Position numbers and translations under genes: made by a program. A DNA stretch of 64,000 bases from Calditrichota bacterium (GTDB lineage: Bacteria > Zhuqueibacterota > Zhuqueibacteria > Zhuqueibacterales > Geothermadaptataceae): assembly GCA_008501765.1 (NCBI GenBank), contig QQUE01000014.1, positions 62,001 through 126,000 of the forward strand, written 5' to 3'. The notes beneath the pieces were generated by a model. That model made no database searches. It was not told where the DNA came from and saw nothing but the letters and a program-made list of their open reading frames with translations. Every line of letters starts with the position of its first letter. Position 1 is the stretch's first letter. Shown here piece by piece: positions 1-9,264 of this stretch.

Positions 1-57
1 TTGAGTAATTGTTAGATTTATAATTGATTCACCAATGCCCCTTTGTAGAAGTTGTCG

Positions 58-1506
58 CTATAATTTGAGGGATAACATATTTCCTGAGATATTGTCAAAA
101 TAAAATATAGAGAAAATATGTGTGCGCAGGTTGGCGCTCAACACTGTTTTGAATTCTCCTTTCATCCACTCTATTTCTATTTCATATTGAGAATCGCCTG
201 GTGTTGTTGATATTTCGCCATCGAATGCGGAGTATGTATTTCGGAATCGCATCAAATTATACAACTTTATTAATACAGGTCGACACAGATTTTTTTCGAT
301 TTCTTCGCGATTATAATAATGCCTGTTTATATTTCGTCCGGTTTTGGTCTCTTCAAGCAATTGGATATCGTTCTCGCCCGCAAGCAAACCAACATAATAT
401 ATTTGAGGGATCCCAGGAGTAAAAAATTGTATTGCCCGGGCCAGCAAATAGGCATCATCATTATTCAGAGCCGAGTAAAATGTGCAGTTGATCTGGTAAA
501 CATCTAAGTTATTATAGGCTTCTGTGCTGTATATTTTTTTTACATTCGCTCCTTTGGAATACAAAGCCGCTTTCGTTTCCTCTATCTCGTCATCGTCAAG
601 CAGGCCTTTTACATCGACAATCCCGATGCCATCGTGGGTATCAAGCGTGGTAAATTGTTTGCGTGGACAAATATGAAGCCAGTGAATCAGGCGTCTGCTA
701 TCCCCACTATATAACGCATGAAGGACCAGCATTGGCAGGGCAAAATCATAGACCCAATAGCCTTTTTCTGCCAATTTCATCTGGATTGAATAATGTTCGT
801 GAATTTCAGGGAGCAGTTCAACTCCGAGGGGCTCCACTATATTTCGCGCAAAATCAAGCAATTCCCAGACTTCGGGCTCGATAAAAAAACAAGATGTATC
901 CGGTTTTTTTATTGCATACGCAAACGCATCCAATCTAATTATGGATGCCCCTTTAGCACAGAGATTTTGCAGGTTACTCTTGATAAAATGGCGCGTTTCT
1001 ATTTTTGAAACATCGAGATCAATTTGTTCTTCATCAAATGTACACCAGATTTTTTCTGTGCTTCCATCTAAAAATTCGGCATCAATATAAGGGGCGCGTG
1101 GTTTCCTTTTATAGATTGAATCGGTTTGTTTTTGTGTTGGCTCTCCCTCAGGCCAAAATTTGTTATAGCGAATAAAATAATCTTTGTACAGCGAATCTTC
1201 CTTATTTTCAAGAAAATCCTGGAACCATTCGGATGAGCGAGATATATGATTAATCATGAAATCATACATCAAAAAAAAATCATTATTCAGTCGATGCAGG
1301 TCATTCCAGTTTCCAAAAGCCGGATCGACTTTCTCATAAGTTATTGGTGCAAAACCACGGTCTGCCGAAGAAGGGTAAAACGGCAGCACATGGACGCCTA
1401 CAATAACGCCACGGAAATATTCCGCTAAAATAGTAGATAATTCGGCGAGATTATTGCCCATGCTATCCGGGTAAGTGATCAGCATTATTTTATTGCCAAT
1501 ATTCAT
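58..1506 (-). CDS. Sucrose phosphorylase (GH13 subfamily 18)
   Basis: Splits sucrose with phosphate into alpha-glucose-1-phosphate and fructose in the cytoplasm, saving one ATP compared with hydrolysis. The 482-residue (beta/alpha)8 protein carries the GH13_18 catalytic set: nucleophile Asp193 in IIRLDAFAYA, acid/base Glu234 in LLPEIHEHY, and stabiliser Asp289 in TLDTHDGIG, at almost the same numbering as the Bifidobacterium enzyme (192/232/290, family knowledge). The LDVYQINCTFYSAL segment matches the active-site loop with the Tyr-Gln pair. The ATG start follows AGGAAA. It is the last gene of the sugar locus, after a fructokinase that would use its product. Related GH13_18 enzymes act on sucrose-6F-phosphate, glucosylglycerate or glucosylglycerol; the fructokinase and Na+/sugar symporter next door favour free sucrose, but specificity is inferred. 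Confidence 0.9.
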   Translation of the reverse strand: MNIGNKIMLITYPDSMGNNLAELSTILAEYFRGVIVGVHVLPFYPSSADRGFAPITYEKVDPAFGNWNDLHRLNNDFFLMYDFMINHISRSSEWFQDFLENKEDSLYKDYFIRYNKFWPEGEPTQKQTDSIYKRKPRAPYIDAEFLDGSTEKIWCTFDEEQIDLDVSKIETRHFIKSNLQNLCAKGASIIRLDAFAYAIKKPDTSCFFIEPEVWELLDFARNIVEPLGVELLPEIHEHYSIQMKLAEKGYWVYDFALPMLVLHALYSGDSRRLIHWLHICPRKQFTTLDTHDGIGIVDVKGLLDDDEIEETKAALYSKGANVKKIYSTEAYNNLDVYQINCTFYSALNNDDAYLLARAIQFFTPGIPQIYYVGLLAGENDIQLLEETKTGRNINRHYYNREEIEKNLCRPVLIKLYNLMRFRNTYSAFDGEISTTPGDSQYEIEIEWMKGEFKTVLSANLRTHIFSIFYFDNISGNMLSLKL

Positions 1507-1573
1507 TTATTTTTCCTGAAGAATTACAATTCTTGTTTGGATACCTGTTTATGAAAATGAATGGTGTAGGGAT

Positions 1574-1615
1574 AAAAAAACATGGATTTCTACTCAGAAT
1601 GAATTGAAATCCATG
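1574..1615 (-). terminator. Intrinsic terminator between fructokinase and sucrose phosphorylase
   Basis: A perfect 10-bp inverted repeat, CATGGATTTC (1581-1590) and GAAATCCATG (1606-1615), is followed on the minus strand by seven T residues (1574-1580). It lies about 70 nt before the sucrose phosphorylase start, so that gene needs either readthrough or its own very short promoter region. Confidence 0.75.
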
Positions 1616-1736
1616 TCGATTGGATGAATGATCATTTGAATACTGAAAATTATTTTTAGCATTCTATCCTGCAAAGTTCAATCATATAAAAAAAGCCTGG
1701 ATTATCTGCTCTCTTATTTTCTCCTGGTTAGCCGGC

Positions 1737-1822
1737 GTAACTCGCACGCAGAGTCACTGCGATCGCCAAGTTTTGTTCTTTTAAATCTTTTCATTGCGGC
1801 CTTTGCGACTATGCGTGAGAAT
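1737..1822. repeat. Degenerate palindromic interspersed repeat
   Basis: Between fructokinase and sucrose phosphorylase lies an imperfect inverted repeat. The left arm begins CTCGCACGCAGAGTCACTGCG and the right arm, read from the other strand, begins CTCACGCATAGTCGCAAAGG, separated by an AT-rich centre. It resembles the 'CACGCAAAGACGCAAAG' non-coding repeats seen in many environmental bacterial genomes (recalled, not searched). No open frame fits it. With the terminator it fills the 345-bp gap. Confidence 0.45.
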
Positions 1823-1851
1823 TAATCAGGGTAGATAAAAATTATCTATAT

Positions 1852-2748
1852 TCAAATTACAGAATCTGTTATGCCACTCACTTTTTGTAAAATTTCAGGT
1901 GAATACAGAGGAACTGCACCTGATCTCGTTACAACAAATTCGGCGATGGTATTGGCAAATACAGCGCTTTCCCGTAATGAGTATCCATGATTATAAGCAT
2001 GCAGGAAACCGGCGCTAAAACTGTCTCCAGCACCGATTGTATCCTTTACCTCAACTTTGTTTGCGCTGACAAAATCATCGTGAGCTGGTGTATAAATGTA
2101 GACACCATCGCTGCCATAGGTAATAATTAACACCAGAATATTGTATTTCTCACACAAAACATGCGAAAAATTGTGACGATCTAATTCTTTGTGCAGCATT
2201 GTTCGCGAGATAATCCGCGCTTCTTCATCATTCATTTTTACAACAGTGGACTGCAAAAGTGACTTCACAATAATCGATGAATCATAGTAATTTTGACGTA
2301 GGTTTAGATCACAAAAAATATGCTTCCAGTTTCCGGTGGAAACCAATTCATCAAGTGTGTTACGATTCATCGCGGACCGTTGTGCCAATGTACCAAAATA
2401 TAAGATACTTTGTTCATCACAGTTTTGCAGGGATTCCTTTTGGAATGCAATATGATCCCAGGCAACATCAGTAGCAGTTTCGTACTCAGGAATACCATCC
2501 GAGAGAATTACCTTAACTGTTCCGGTGGGATTTTTTTCGGTGATTTGCATATAATTTGTGCTCAAATTCAATCGATTCATTTCAGCACGGGCGGCTTCAC
2601 CCAGCTGGTCGGCACCAACACTGGAGATAAAATTTACATTATTTCCCATTTGGGCCAAGTGTGCAGCAAAATTGAAAGGAGCGCCACCGATATATTTATT
2701 TTCACCAACCAAATCCCACAGGATTTCCCCAAACACCACAACGTGCAT
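1852..2748 (-). CDS. PfkB-family fructokinase
   Basis: Phosphorylates a sugar at the expense of ATP, most likely fructose to fructose-6-phosphate, the second product of the neighbouring sucrose phosphorylase. The 298-residue protein has the two PfkB/ribokinase signatures: the N-terminal sugar-binding glycine motif YIGGAPFNFAAHLAQMG (19-35) and the C-terminal DTIGAGDSFSAGF (236-248), whose Asp242 is the catalytic base and whose GAGD forms the anion hole. AGGAAAA precedes the ATG. It sits 95 bp after the SSS symporter. The family also holds ribokinases and adenosine kinases; length and context favour fructokinase. Confidence 0.85.
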   Translation of the reverse strand: MHVVVFGEILWDLVGENKYIGGAPFNFAAHLAQMGNNVNFISSVGADQLGEAARAEMNRLNLSTNYMQITEKNPTGTVKVILSDGIPEYETATDVAWDHIAFQKESLQNCDEQSILYFGTLAQRSAMNRNTLDELVSTGNWKHIFCDLNLRQNYYDSSIIVKSLLQSTVVKMNDEEARIISRTMLHKELDRHNFSHVLCEKYNILVLIITYGSDGVYIYTPAHDDFVSANKVEVKDTIGAGDSFSAGFLHAYNHGYSLRESAVFANTIAEFVVTRSGAVPLYSPEILQKVSGITDSVI

Positions 2749-2843
2749 GGCTTGTTTTTCCTTTTTCTAATGTTGACAAAGGTGAATGAACTGGAAAATA
2801 TCCGTTTTGCTGCCAATCAATTCTGTTTGTTTAATAAGAAATA

Positions 2844-4427
2844 TTACCACCAAAACGATAACATTACCCCCGTTATCAAAATTAAAAGCACAGACAAAGT
2901 ACGGTAATTTTGATACCACGGAAGCTGCTGCATCTTCATTGATTCATCGTGATAAAATGCACGCGACCATGTGAGCCCTTCATATTTTTCTGCAAGCGGC
3001 GCAGGTGTAAGCATGCTAACAATTGCGATAATTGGTATGGAAAAAATAAACAGCAGCATCGCCACATAAAGGAAGTGAATTTCAATAGTTGCTGTCACTT
3101 CATTTAATATGAATAGCGTAATTCCTAAAATAAGTCCGGCAATTATCCCAGCCATGGCACCTTGAGCGTTTGCTCTTTTCCAGAATATACCCATAATAAA
3201 AAGACCGACGATTGGAGGAACCGCATATGACAGGACTTTTTGTAAATACTGAAAGAGTGAGCCAAAATTTTCAATATACGGTGCCCACATTGCTGATAAA
3301 ATCATGAAAAAAGCCGTGACCCCACGACCGACCCACATCAATTTGTTACTATCAAATTCCGGGCGCCATTTGCGTACAAAATCCATTGTTACCAATGTCG
3401 AGGCTGAGTTAAGCGTGGAATCAATTTGGGACATGAGGGCGGCAACAAATCCTGCCAAAACAATTCCCAGAACACCGATTGGCAGCATGTCGAAAAGTAA
3501 AGTCGGGAAAACGAGATCTGCTTTTGGAAGATCAGGGTAAAGTACGCGCGCCATTGTGCCCGGAAGCACCATAATAAAGAGCGGTAGCAGTTTCAAAAAT
3601 CCTGCGAAAAGCGCACCCCAGCGGCCATGATTTTCGTTTTTTGCGCTGAGAATTCGTTGCGTCATAAATTGATTTGTGCACCAGAAATAAAATCCGAGCA
3701 ATGGCACACCGGTTAGCAATCCCAACCAGGGCACCCCGGGGTCATCCAATGGCCGCACCAGACTTAACATTTCAGGTGGGGTTACTGCTGTAACAGCTTC
3801 CCAGCTCCCGATCTTCATGAAAGCGGTGTAGGTTATGATAACGGATCCGATCAGCAATAATACAGCCTGTATCAGATCGGTATAAATGACGGCTTCCAAT
3901 CCACCGGCCACGGTATATATTCCAGCGAGAAAAGACATAAGTGCGATTGTTTGCCACATCGGTATTTCCGGAAAGACAAGCTTCATCAATAATCCACCGG
4001 CATAGAGGCTACCGGCTGTATCGACGACAATATTCAGGAATAGTGTAAGAATGGAAAAATATGTGCGTGTATGGCCGTTGTACCGCTTTTCTAAAAATTC
4101 CGGGATGGTATATATTTTAGAACGCAAGTAAAATGGCAGGATAAAAATCGAAAAGAAAACAAGCACGACAACAGCCATCCACTCATAATTAAACACCGAT
4201 ATGCCAGTGTTATATGCTTCTCCCGCCAACCCAACGAGCGTCGTGCTCGACATGTTGGAAGCAAGCAATGAAAAACCGATAAGAGGCCATGTAATCGATC
4301 GGCCGGCTAAAAAATAATCCTCGGCGGTATGGTGTTTTTTGGCTATGCGAAAGCCGAGATAAATAACAAAAATCATGTATATCGCAACGATACCCAAATC
4401 TATAGGGTGTAAATTAAAATCCGGCAT
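2844..4427 (-). CDS. SGLT-type sodium/sugar symporter (SSS family)
   Basis: Inner-membrane Na+-coupled sugar importer of 527 residues with many hydrophobic helices. The N-terminal GFRIAKKHHTAEDYFLAGRS is typical of the family. GGLEAVIYTDLIQ (175-187) and TNQFMTQR (251-258) resemble the sugar-binding segments of the Vibrio galactose symporter vSGLT. SQIDSTLNSAST (333-344) contains the Ser/Thr pair of the conserved Na2 site. It lies between an outer-membrane receptor and fructokinase/sucrose phosphorylase, so sucrose is the likely substrate, inferred from context. A terminator-like hairpin separates it from the receptor gene upstream, suggesting lower expression than the receptor. Confidence 0.85.
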   Translation of the reverse strand: MPDFNLHPIDLGIVAIYMIFVIYLGFRIAKKHHTAEDYFLAGRSITWPLIGFSLLASNMSSTTLVGLAGEAYNTGISVFNYEWMAVVVLVFFSIFILPFYLRSKIYTIPEFLEKRYNGHTRTYFSILTLFLNIVVDTAGSLYAGGLLMKLVFPEIPMWQTIALMSFLAGIYTVAGGLEAVIYTDLIQAVLLLIGSVIITYTAFMKIGSWEAVTAVTPPEMLSLVRPLDDPGVPWLGLLTGVPLLGFYFWCTNQFMTQRILSAKNENHGRWGALFAGFLKLLPLFIMVLPGTMARVLYPDLPKADLVFPTLLFDMLPIGVLGIVLAGFVAALMSQIDSTLNSASTLVTMDFVRKWRPEFDSNKLMWVGRGVTAFFMILSAMWAPYIENFGSLFQYLQKVLSYAVPPIVGLFIMGIFWKRANAQGAMAGIIAGLILGITLFILNEVTATIEIHFLYVAMLLFIFSIPIIAIVSMLTPAPLAEKYEGLTWSRAFYHDESMKMQQLPWYQNYRTLSVLLILITGVMLSFWW

Positions 4428-4460
4428 GTGATCATTCCATTTTATTTAGAGATGACAAAT

Positions 4461-4494
4461 AAAAGCGCCACGTACGATGTGCATACGTGGCACT
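4461..4494 (-). terminator. Terminator/attenuator hairpin between TonB receptor and symporter
   Basis: On the minus strand AGTGCCACGTA pairs with TACGTGGCGCT (11 bp, one G-U) around a 9-nt loop, and the 3' arm runs into TTTTATTTG. It lies 12 nt past the receptor stop and about 35 nt before the symporter start, a usual place to set a high outer-membrane to inner-membrane transporter ratio by partial termination. Confidence 0.65.
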
Positions 4495-4505
4495 TACGCC
4501 TGTTT

Positions 4506-7151
4506 TTAGTTAAAATTATATCCTAAGCTAAGGCTGATGGAACGTCCCATAATCGGTCGTGCGCGCACATAATTCACCTGGTTGTCGACAATAGCGCCTT
4601 CTTCGGATTCAGTGATTCCGATAGCATCAAGTATATTGTTTCCATTTACAGATGCAAATAATTTATCTGTCACCTGATACTTAAAAAACGCGTTGACAAA
4701 CATATAGGCCGGCATAACAAGTTCGTTGCTGTCCTGCGCGTAGGCTTTGGTCTGGCCAATCAAACTCAAACCAGCCGTGTGCTCACCAAGTGCAACAGTG
4801 GGAATAAGATTATACATAACTGATGGTTGACGGCGCGGAGTATTGCCATCATTTCCTCCAGAAGTGATCTCGGCTTTCGTGTAAGTCACACCCCCGCGAA
4901 GATCAATTGTGCCAAGATCATAGGCACCTTCGATTTCAAGACCAATGGCATTATAATCATTCTCGATGATTTTTTGCGTCGTAGCCTCATAACCACCCTC
5001 TTCCGTTGTGTTCGCCATAAAACCAGTCACGAATAAACCACCTTTGCTAAAGAGATGTTTATAACCAAATTCTGCCTGATCAATCATATCCTTGGCATTT
5101 AAGGTTGTGCCGTCAGCATAGGGCAACCCGGAAAAAAGCAGGCGATCGGCTTTTGCAGCGCCACCGCGGCTGTAACGGGCAAAAACAGCTTTATTTTCGT
5201 TTAGCTGATAATTTCCACCAAAAGAGAATGAAACATAGTCATATTCGTAATCGACCGGTGTGGTGTTGGCATTATCAATTGCGGAAACACTTTCCTCATT
5301 CGGTGAAATTACACCATCGTTGTTTACATCGTATTCTGTTTGAACGGCACCCGCAAAATGGCCGTTTACCTGGCCGTTATCAAGGCGAACACTCAGATCA
5401 ACATTCAATGCTTCACTCATTTCAACGTCGGCTGCGAAGTACGGGGCCATCGTCAAATAGTCAGCATCATAATTCCGCTGGCAGCAATTACCCCACGCAG
5501 GCACACCATAGGCATAGAGACCATTTTGGCTGAATTTTGTGCCATCAGCGGCATAAACATCCACCATTTTTGCATCTTCACCATTTACATCTGTGAGGTA
5601 AGAATTCCACAGCCAGGACATGGAAATTGATTGTTGTGACAAGTAGTAACCAACAGCCATTTTCATTTTGCCAAAATCTTTGGAAACTTTAAAATCATTG
5701 ACAATATTATTGAAATTATTCAATTCCGTATCAAACATATGAATTCGCAGAGCCAGTCCATTGCCAGCATTCCCGCTTCCAAAGGCAGTACCATCGGCAT
5801 ATCGCAGGGTAGCACCGGCGCCGGCGATGGATTCAGCCAATCCTTGTGCTGTGCCTATTTCTGCTGGAAATGGTGAAATAAAACGCCCGGAATTCAGAGC
5901 CAGTCTGGCACGGTTATCAAGCTGCCAGCCATTACCAAGTTCGCGGGAGAATTCAAATCCAAGAGCTTTTGAGATTGGATGCATGCCATCTGCAACATCA
6001 GCACGGCGCAGCCCTCCATCGGCTCCAAGACCCAGGTTTTGCAGCAAATATGGGCTGTGCATCGTACCGGAAGTGGCTTCATACCCATTAATGGAACCCC
6101 AATCAGGAGAATCGTTCGTTCCTTCTACTTTTAATGGCATCGGCATATAGGCAATAGCGCGATCATCCAGAAATTTGAAGTAAACACGGCCATAGCCACC
6201 ATCAAATGATTTGGTGATATTCATTTTCAACTGACCGCCATAATTGGCTGTGTAACCGGCTGTTCGTGGGCCTTCTCCCTGACGAAAAAAACCACCGATA
6301 TGGAAACTCAGGTTGTCACTCAATGGCGAGCCATATTCAAAATCCGTACGATTGCTCTTATAATCCAGGCCTGTTGTGGTGCTAACACTCCCACCTTCTA
6401 TAGCGCCGGTTTTACTGATAAAGTTAATGATACCAGCAGGAGAATTACTTGCTAATGTTGAGGCAGAACCACCGCGAATCGCTTCGATGCGAGCGAGATT
6501 ATAATCCGCTCGCAAGAAGATATCAGCTGTAGCAAAAGCAATATCGCCGAATTGAAAAACCGGCAATCCGTCTTCCTGCAACTGCAAGTATTTTGAGCCA
6601 CCTGCTGAAATAGGAACACCACGGACAGTTATATTTGTATTGCCATCACCACCGGAAGCTTCGGAACGAATACCCGGAATTGTGCGGAAAATTTCAGCAG
6701 TTGTGCGTGGCGCTGATTTCTCTGCATCCCGCATATTAATTGTGGAAATAGAAACACTGGATTCGATTTTTGAAACCGGATTGACAACACCTGTAACGAT
6801 GACTTCACTCAATCCCAATACGTCTGATTTGAGTGTGAAATTTACAGTTGCAATTGCACCAGCAGCAACCGTTACTGCTTTTTCATCGCCTTTGTAGCCG
6901 ATATATTGGGCAACCAGAGTGTAGCTGCCAGGTGGAACTGATTTAATGCTATAGGAGCCATCGTTAGCCGTAGCAGCTCCCATCATCGTTCCTTTGATGT
7001 AGACATTCGCGCCGATTAAAACGGCACCATCCGTGTCAACTAAATTACCCTGGATTTTGCCGGTATTTTGTGCGTGAACGCTGCCAAATACACAAAAAAG
7101 CAACAACACCATAATTGACACAACCATTGATTTTGTCATGCGATACTTCAT
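4506..7151 (-). CDS. TonB-dependent outer-membrane receptor, probable sucrose uptake
   Basis: Outer-membrane active transporter of 881 residues. Order: signal peptide (1-27, ending VHAQ), carboxypeptidase-regulatory-like beta-sandwich (about 32-112), a candidate TonB box LSEVIVTG (114-121), plug domain (about 140-250, with IRGGSASTLASNSPAGIINF), then a beta-barrel ending in an aromatic-rich strand SLGYNFN. Unlike the larger receptor at 10.4-13.4 kb it has no STN signalling domain, so it probably transports without signalling. The two receptors are paralogues: both have the plug segment LQEDG(L/F)PVF. AAGGAGGAAATTTT precedes the ATG, a strong ribosome site. It follows the second FecR and precedes the sugar symporter. 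The substrate is inferred from context only. Confidence 0.85.
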   Translation of the reverse strand: MKYRMTKSMVVSIMVLLLFCVFGSVHAQNTGKIQGNLVDTDGAVLIGANVYIKGTMMGAATANDGSYSIKSVPPGSYTLVAQYIGYKGDEKAVTVAAGAIATVNFTLKSDVLGLSEVIVTGVVNPVSKIESSVSISTINMRDAEKSAPRTTAEIFRTIPGIRSEASGGDGNTNITVRGVPISAGGSKYLQLQEDGLPVFQFGDIAFATADIFLRADYNLARIEAIRGGSASTLASNSPAGIINFISKTGAIEGGSVSTTTGLDYKSNRTDFEYGSPLSDNLSFHIGGFFRQGEGPRTAGYTANYGGQLKMNITKSFDGGYGRVYFKFLDDRAIAYMPMPLKVEGTNDSPDWGSINGYEATSGTMHSPYLLQNLGLGADGGLRRADVADGMHPISKALGFEFSRELGNGWQLDNRARLALNSGRFISPFPAEIGTAQGLAESIAGAGATLRYADGTAFGSGNAGNGLALRIHMFDTELNNFNNIVNDFKVSKDFGKMKMAVGYYLSQQSISMSWLWNSYLTDVNGEDAKMVDVYAADGTKFSQNGLYAYGVPAWGNCCQRNYDADYLTMAPYFAADVEMSEALNVDLSVRLDNGQVNGHFAGAVQTEYDVNNDGVISPNEESVSAIDNANTTPVDYEYDYVSFSFGGNYQLNENKAVFARYSRGGAAKADRLLFSGLPYADGTTLNAKDMIDQAEFGYKHLFSKGGLFVTGFMANTTEEGGYEATTQKIIENDYNAIGLEIEGAYDLGTIDLRGGVTYTKAEITSGGNDGNTPRRQPSVMYNLIPTVALGEHTAGLSLIGQTKAYAQDSNELVMPAYMFVNAFFKYQVTDKLFASVNGNNILDAIGITESEEGAIVDNQVNYVRARPIMGRSISLSLGYNFN

Positions 7152-7294
7152 AAAATTTCCTCCTTACCATGTTAAACATGGAATCCGTTAAAGAATAATT
7201 TCATCTCTTGTTTACCAATTCTCTACAAGGTAGAGTTCTAGGAAAACAACTTAAATCGCTTCACTTCTAAATCTTCCTCCTTTTGTTTATATTA

Positions 7295-8344
7295 TTATTG
7301 ACCTAAAATGATTTTATTTTCAGTGAACACAACTGGTACCTGTAAAACATTACTCAATGCCTGGATGATAACATGCAAATCTGTATTTTCGATGGAACCT
7401 GATATTTTTTGTTCCAACAATTCGGCGTTTAAAATGACCACGGCAACATCGTAGGTTTCTTCGATTCTTGCGATTATTTCACGCACAGGTGTTTTATTAA
7501 AAATGAGTCGATCCGTGAACCAGCAAGTATAAACTTCACTCACCACAGATTGTGGGATCAAAATCCGGTCATTTTTATAAAAGTGGACCATGTCGCCCTG
7601 GTTTAATTCGATGGCAACAGGTTTATTGTTCTCCTCCCCCGCCGGTAATATTCCTACACAGCCCTCATTGACAACAACACGGGTTCCGTGATCCCGCTCG
7701 TGCACATTAAACCGGGTTCCGAAAACATGCACTGTGCCATCCTTTGTTTTTACTCTAAAGGGTTGTCTGGAATTATCGCGTGGAGCTACATGAAAAAACG
7801 CCTCGCCCGTGAGAGTGAATTCAGTTGCAGGCGGTTCGCCGGAGTAACTTAAATGCGAGTTGGCGTTTATGATAATCTGCGAACCATCTGCTAAATTGAT
7901 GGTTTTGCGTTGCCCAAAATCTGTGCGAACATGTATATAATTATCAGAAATATTATGGGTAACATAGATCGCAATCAAGATGACAAATGCTGTCACTGCA
8001 AAGATTGGGTATCTTGGACGAATATAATTTTTCAGTATTGCGAAATTTGTGCTGATATTTGCGAGAAATGTATTTCTTTTCGAGACTCGTGTCACAGATT
8101 TCGCAGCCTTTCCAAGACCCAAAACTGACTCAAGTTTTTTTAATTCGATATCAGCATCCGGTTTCGGCAATTCGATAAATTGTGCTGCGCACCAAAGTTT
8201 CCTGGCGGCAGTATATAAATGCAGGTGGCGCGTATCAGCCGACAACCATGTGTCCCATGATGCTTTTTCTTCAGACGTCGCTTTTCCGGCAAGCCAACGC
8301 TGAAATGACTCATCTGTCAATATTCTTATTATATCCTGTTGCAT
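7295..8344 (-). CDS. FecR-family anti-sigma factor (second copy)
   Basis: Inner-membrane regulator that holds or activates an ECF sigma factor in response to an outer-membrane receptor. The 349 residues comprise an N-terminal cytoplasmic domain (DESFQRWLAGKATSEEKASW), one membrane helix (about 112-130), a periplasmic FecR beta domain (about 137-235, with LADGSQIIINANS and GEAFFHVAP), and a C-terminal DUF4974/STN-like domain (about 275-348) with SGSIENTDLHVIIQALS. It lies downstream of the sigma gene and upstream of the STN-less receptor. It is paralogous to the FecR at 9.3-10.3 kb: the SGSIEN(T/S)DL stretch is nearly identical. Which of the two FecRs controls the single sigma factor cannot be told from sequence. 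Confidence 0.88.
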   Translation of the reverse strand: MQQDIIRILTDESFQRWLAGKATSEEKASWDTWLSADTRHLHLYTAARKLWCAAQFIELPKPDADIELKKLESVLGLGKAAKSVTRVSKRNTFLANISTNFAILKNYIRPRYPIFAVTAFVILIAIYVTHNISDNYIHVRTDFGQRKTINLADGSQIIINANSHLSYSGEPPATEFTLTGEAFFHVAPRDNSRQPFRVKTKDGTVHVFGTRFNVHERDHGTRVVVNEGCVGILPAGEENNKPVAIELNQGDMVHFYKNDRILIPQSVVSEVYTCWFTDRLIFNKTPVREIIARIEETYDVAVVILNAELLEQKISGSIENTDLHVIIQALSNVLQVPVVFTENKIILGQ

Positions 8345-8691
8345 ATATTTTTAACTCTTTATAACAAGGTGATAAATTTAAAACCGGGGTGTGCCGCTTC
8401 TCAGTCTCACTGTCAGGCATAAAAAAAAAGTGTCTTTCAGTGCCCTGGAAACGAAGAATTGTATTAAATCCGAATAACTCCTGACTGTGCACCTGTAAAT
8501 TGGTTACAGTGGAATCAATTTCTTTCACTCTTATAGAGGCGAAACGAGAGAAGTGTCATGTAATTTTTTTTAATTATTTTTTCGGTGGGTAAATATTTTC
8601 AATGGAATAATAAGGCTTTATAAGCCAGATGAGCTGAAGGTGGGGATATGAATATAGCAAGAAATGGGTTGGATATCTGTTGTTGCAAGGC
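8345..8691. other. Intergenic gap between sigma factor and second FecR
   Basis: No convincing gene, terminator or canonical promoter was found in these 347 bp. A T-tract on the minus strand near 8421-8430 is not preceded by a stable hairpin. A 72-codon open frame here has no ribosome site and no recognisable sequence. A sigma-specific promoter for the downstream FecR/receptor pair could lie here but cannot be recognised without a consensus. Confidence 0.4.
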
Positions 8692-9264
8692 TTAAACATC
8701 AACAATTTGCCGAAGCCTTTGAAATGCTTCAGAGATATAATTGCGCGCAACACCGGGAGTAATTTTCATTACTTCCGCTATTTCATTGTAGGATAAACCA
8801 CTATATGTTTTTAGATAAAGTGCCTCATATAAACGCGCCGGGATTTGTGGCAGGGCTGTTTTCAATTTTTCTTTTTTAGCAGCATTTTCCTCATTCATTA
8901 TCATCAAATCTTCAATCGGGAAAGCCGTATTCGGATATTCCTGGTGCATCTCTTTGCTGGCTTTATCCATTCTTTTTTGTTTTTCCAGAGTGGTCAATAG
9001 ATTGCGTCGTAAGGAAACCAACAGATATGCAATAACTGAATTCGCCTGGGACAAGGATTTTCTATTTTGCCAAATATAGGCAAATACTTCCTGAATTGCG
9101 TCTTTAACCAACTCCTCCCGTTGTGTGAGTTTAATTCCATAGTCAAACATCGCACCGTAAAATTGGCGAAATAAAGCTGCCAGCGCATGTTCATCACCCG
9201 CTTTTAATTTCCGCCACATTAAGTTATCATTAGTACAATCGATGTGTTTTTGAGCACTATTCAT
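8692..9264 (-). CDS. ECF-type RNA polymerase sigma factor
   Basis: Directs RNA polymerase to a small regulon, here probably the sugar-uptake genes. The 190 residues hold sigma region 2 (about 28-100, with DAIQEVFAYIWQNR) and region 4 (about 130-187, with the helix-turn-helix GLSYNEIAEVMKITPGVARNYISEAFQRLR), with no regions 1 or 3. The start codon overlaps the stop of the upstream FecR gene as ATGA, so the two are translationally coupled. That order, FecR before sigma, is the reverse of the common fecI-fecR arrangement. A second FecR follows after a 347-bp gap. Confidence 0.92.
   Translation of the reverse strand: MNSAQKHIDCTNDNLMWRKLKAGDEHALAALFRQFYGAMFDYGIKLTQREELVKDAIQEVFAYIWQNRKSLSQANSVIAYLLVSLRRNLLTTLEKQKRMDKASKEMHQEYPNTAFPIEDLMIMNEENAAKKEKLKTALPQIPARLYEALYLKTYSGLSYNEIAEVMKITPGVARNYISEAFQRLRQIVDV

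Noticed and set aside
2410-2907. A 165-codon plus-strand open frame
   Set aside because: It is antisense to the fructokinase and crosses into the symporter gene; both minus-strand genes carry family motifs.
8400-8450. Nine T residues on the minus strand, considered as a terminator for the sigma gene
   Set aside because: No stable hairpin can be drawn directly before the T-tract.
8310-8528. A 72-codon minus-strand open frame before the second FecR
   Set aside because: No ribosome site, no signal peptide and no known sequence pattern; it overlaps the FecR start in another frame.
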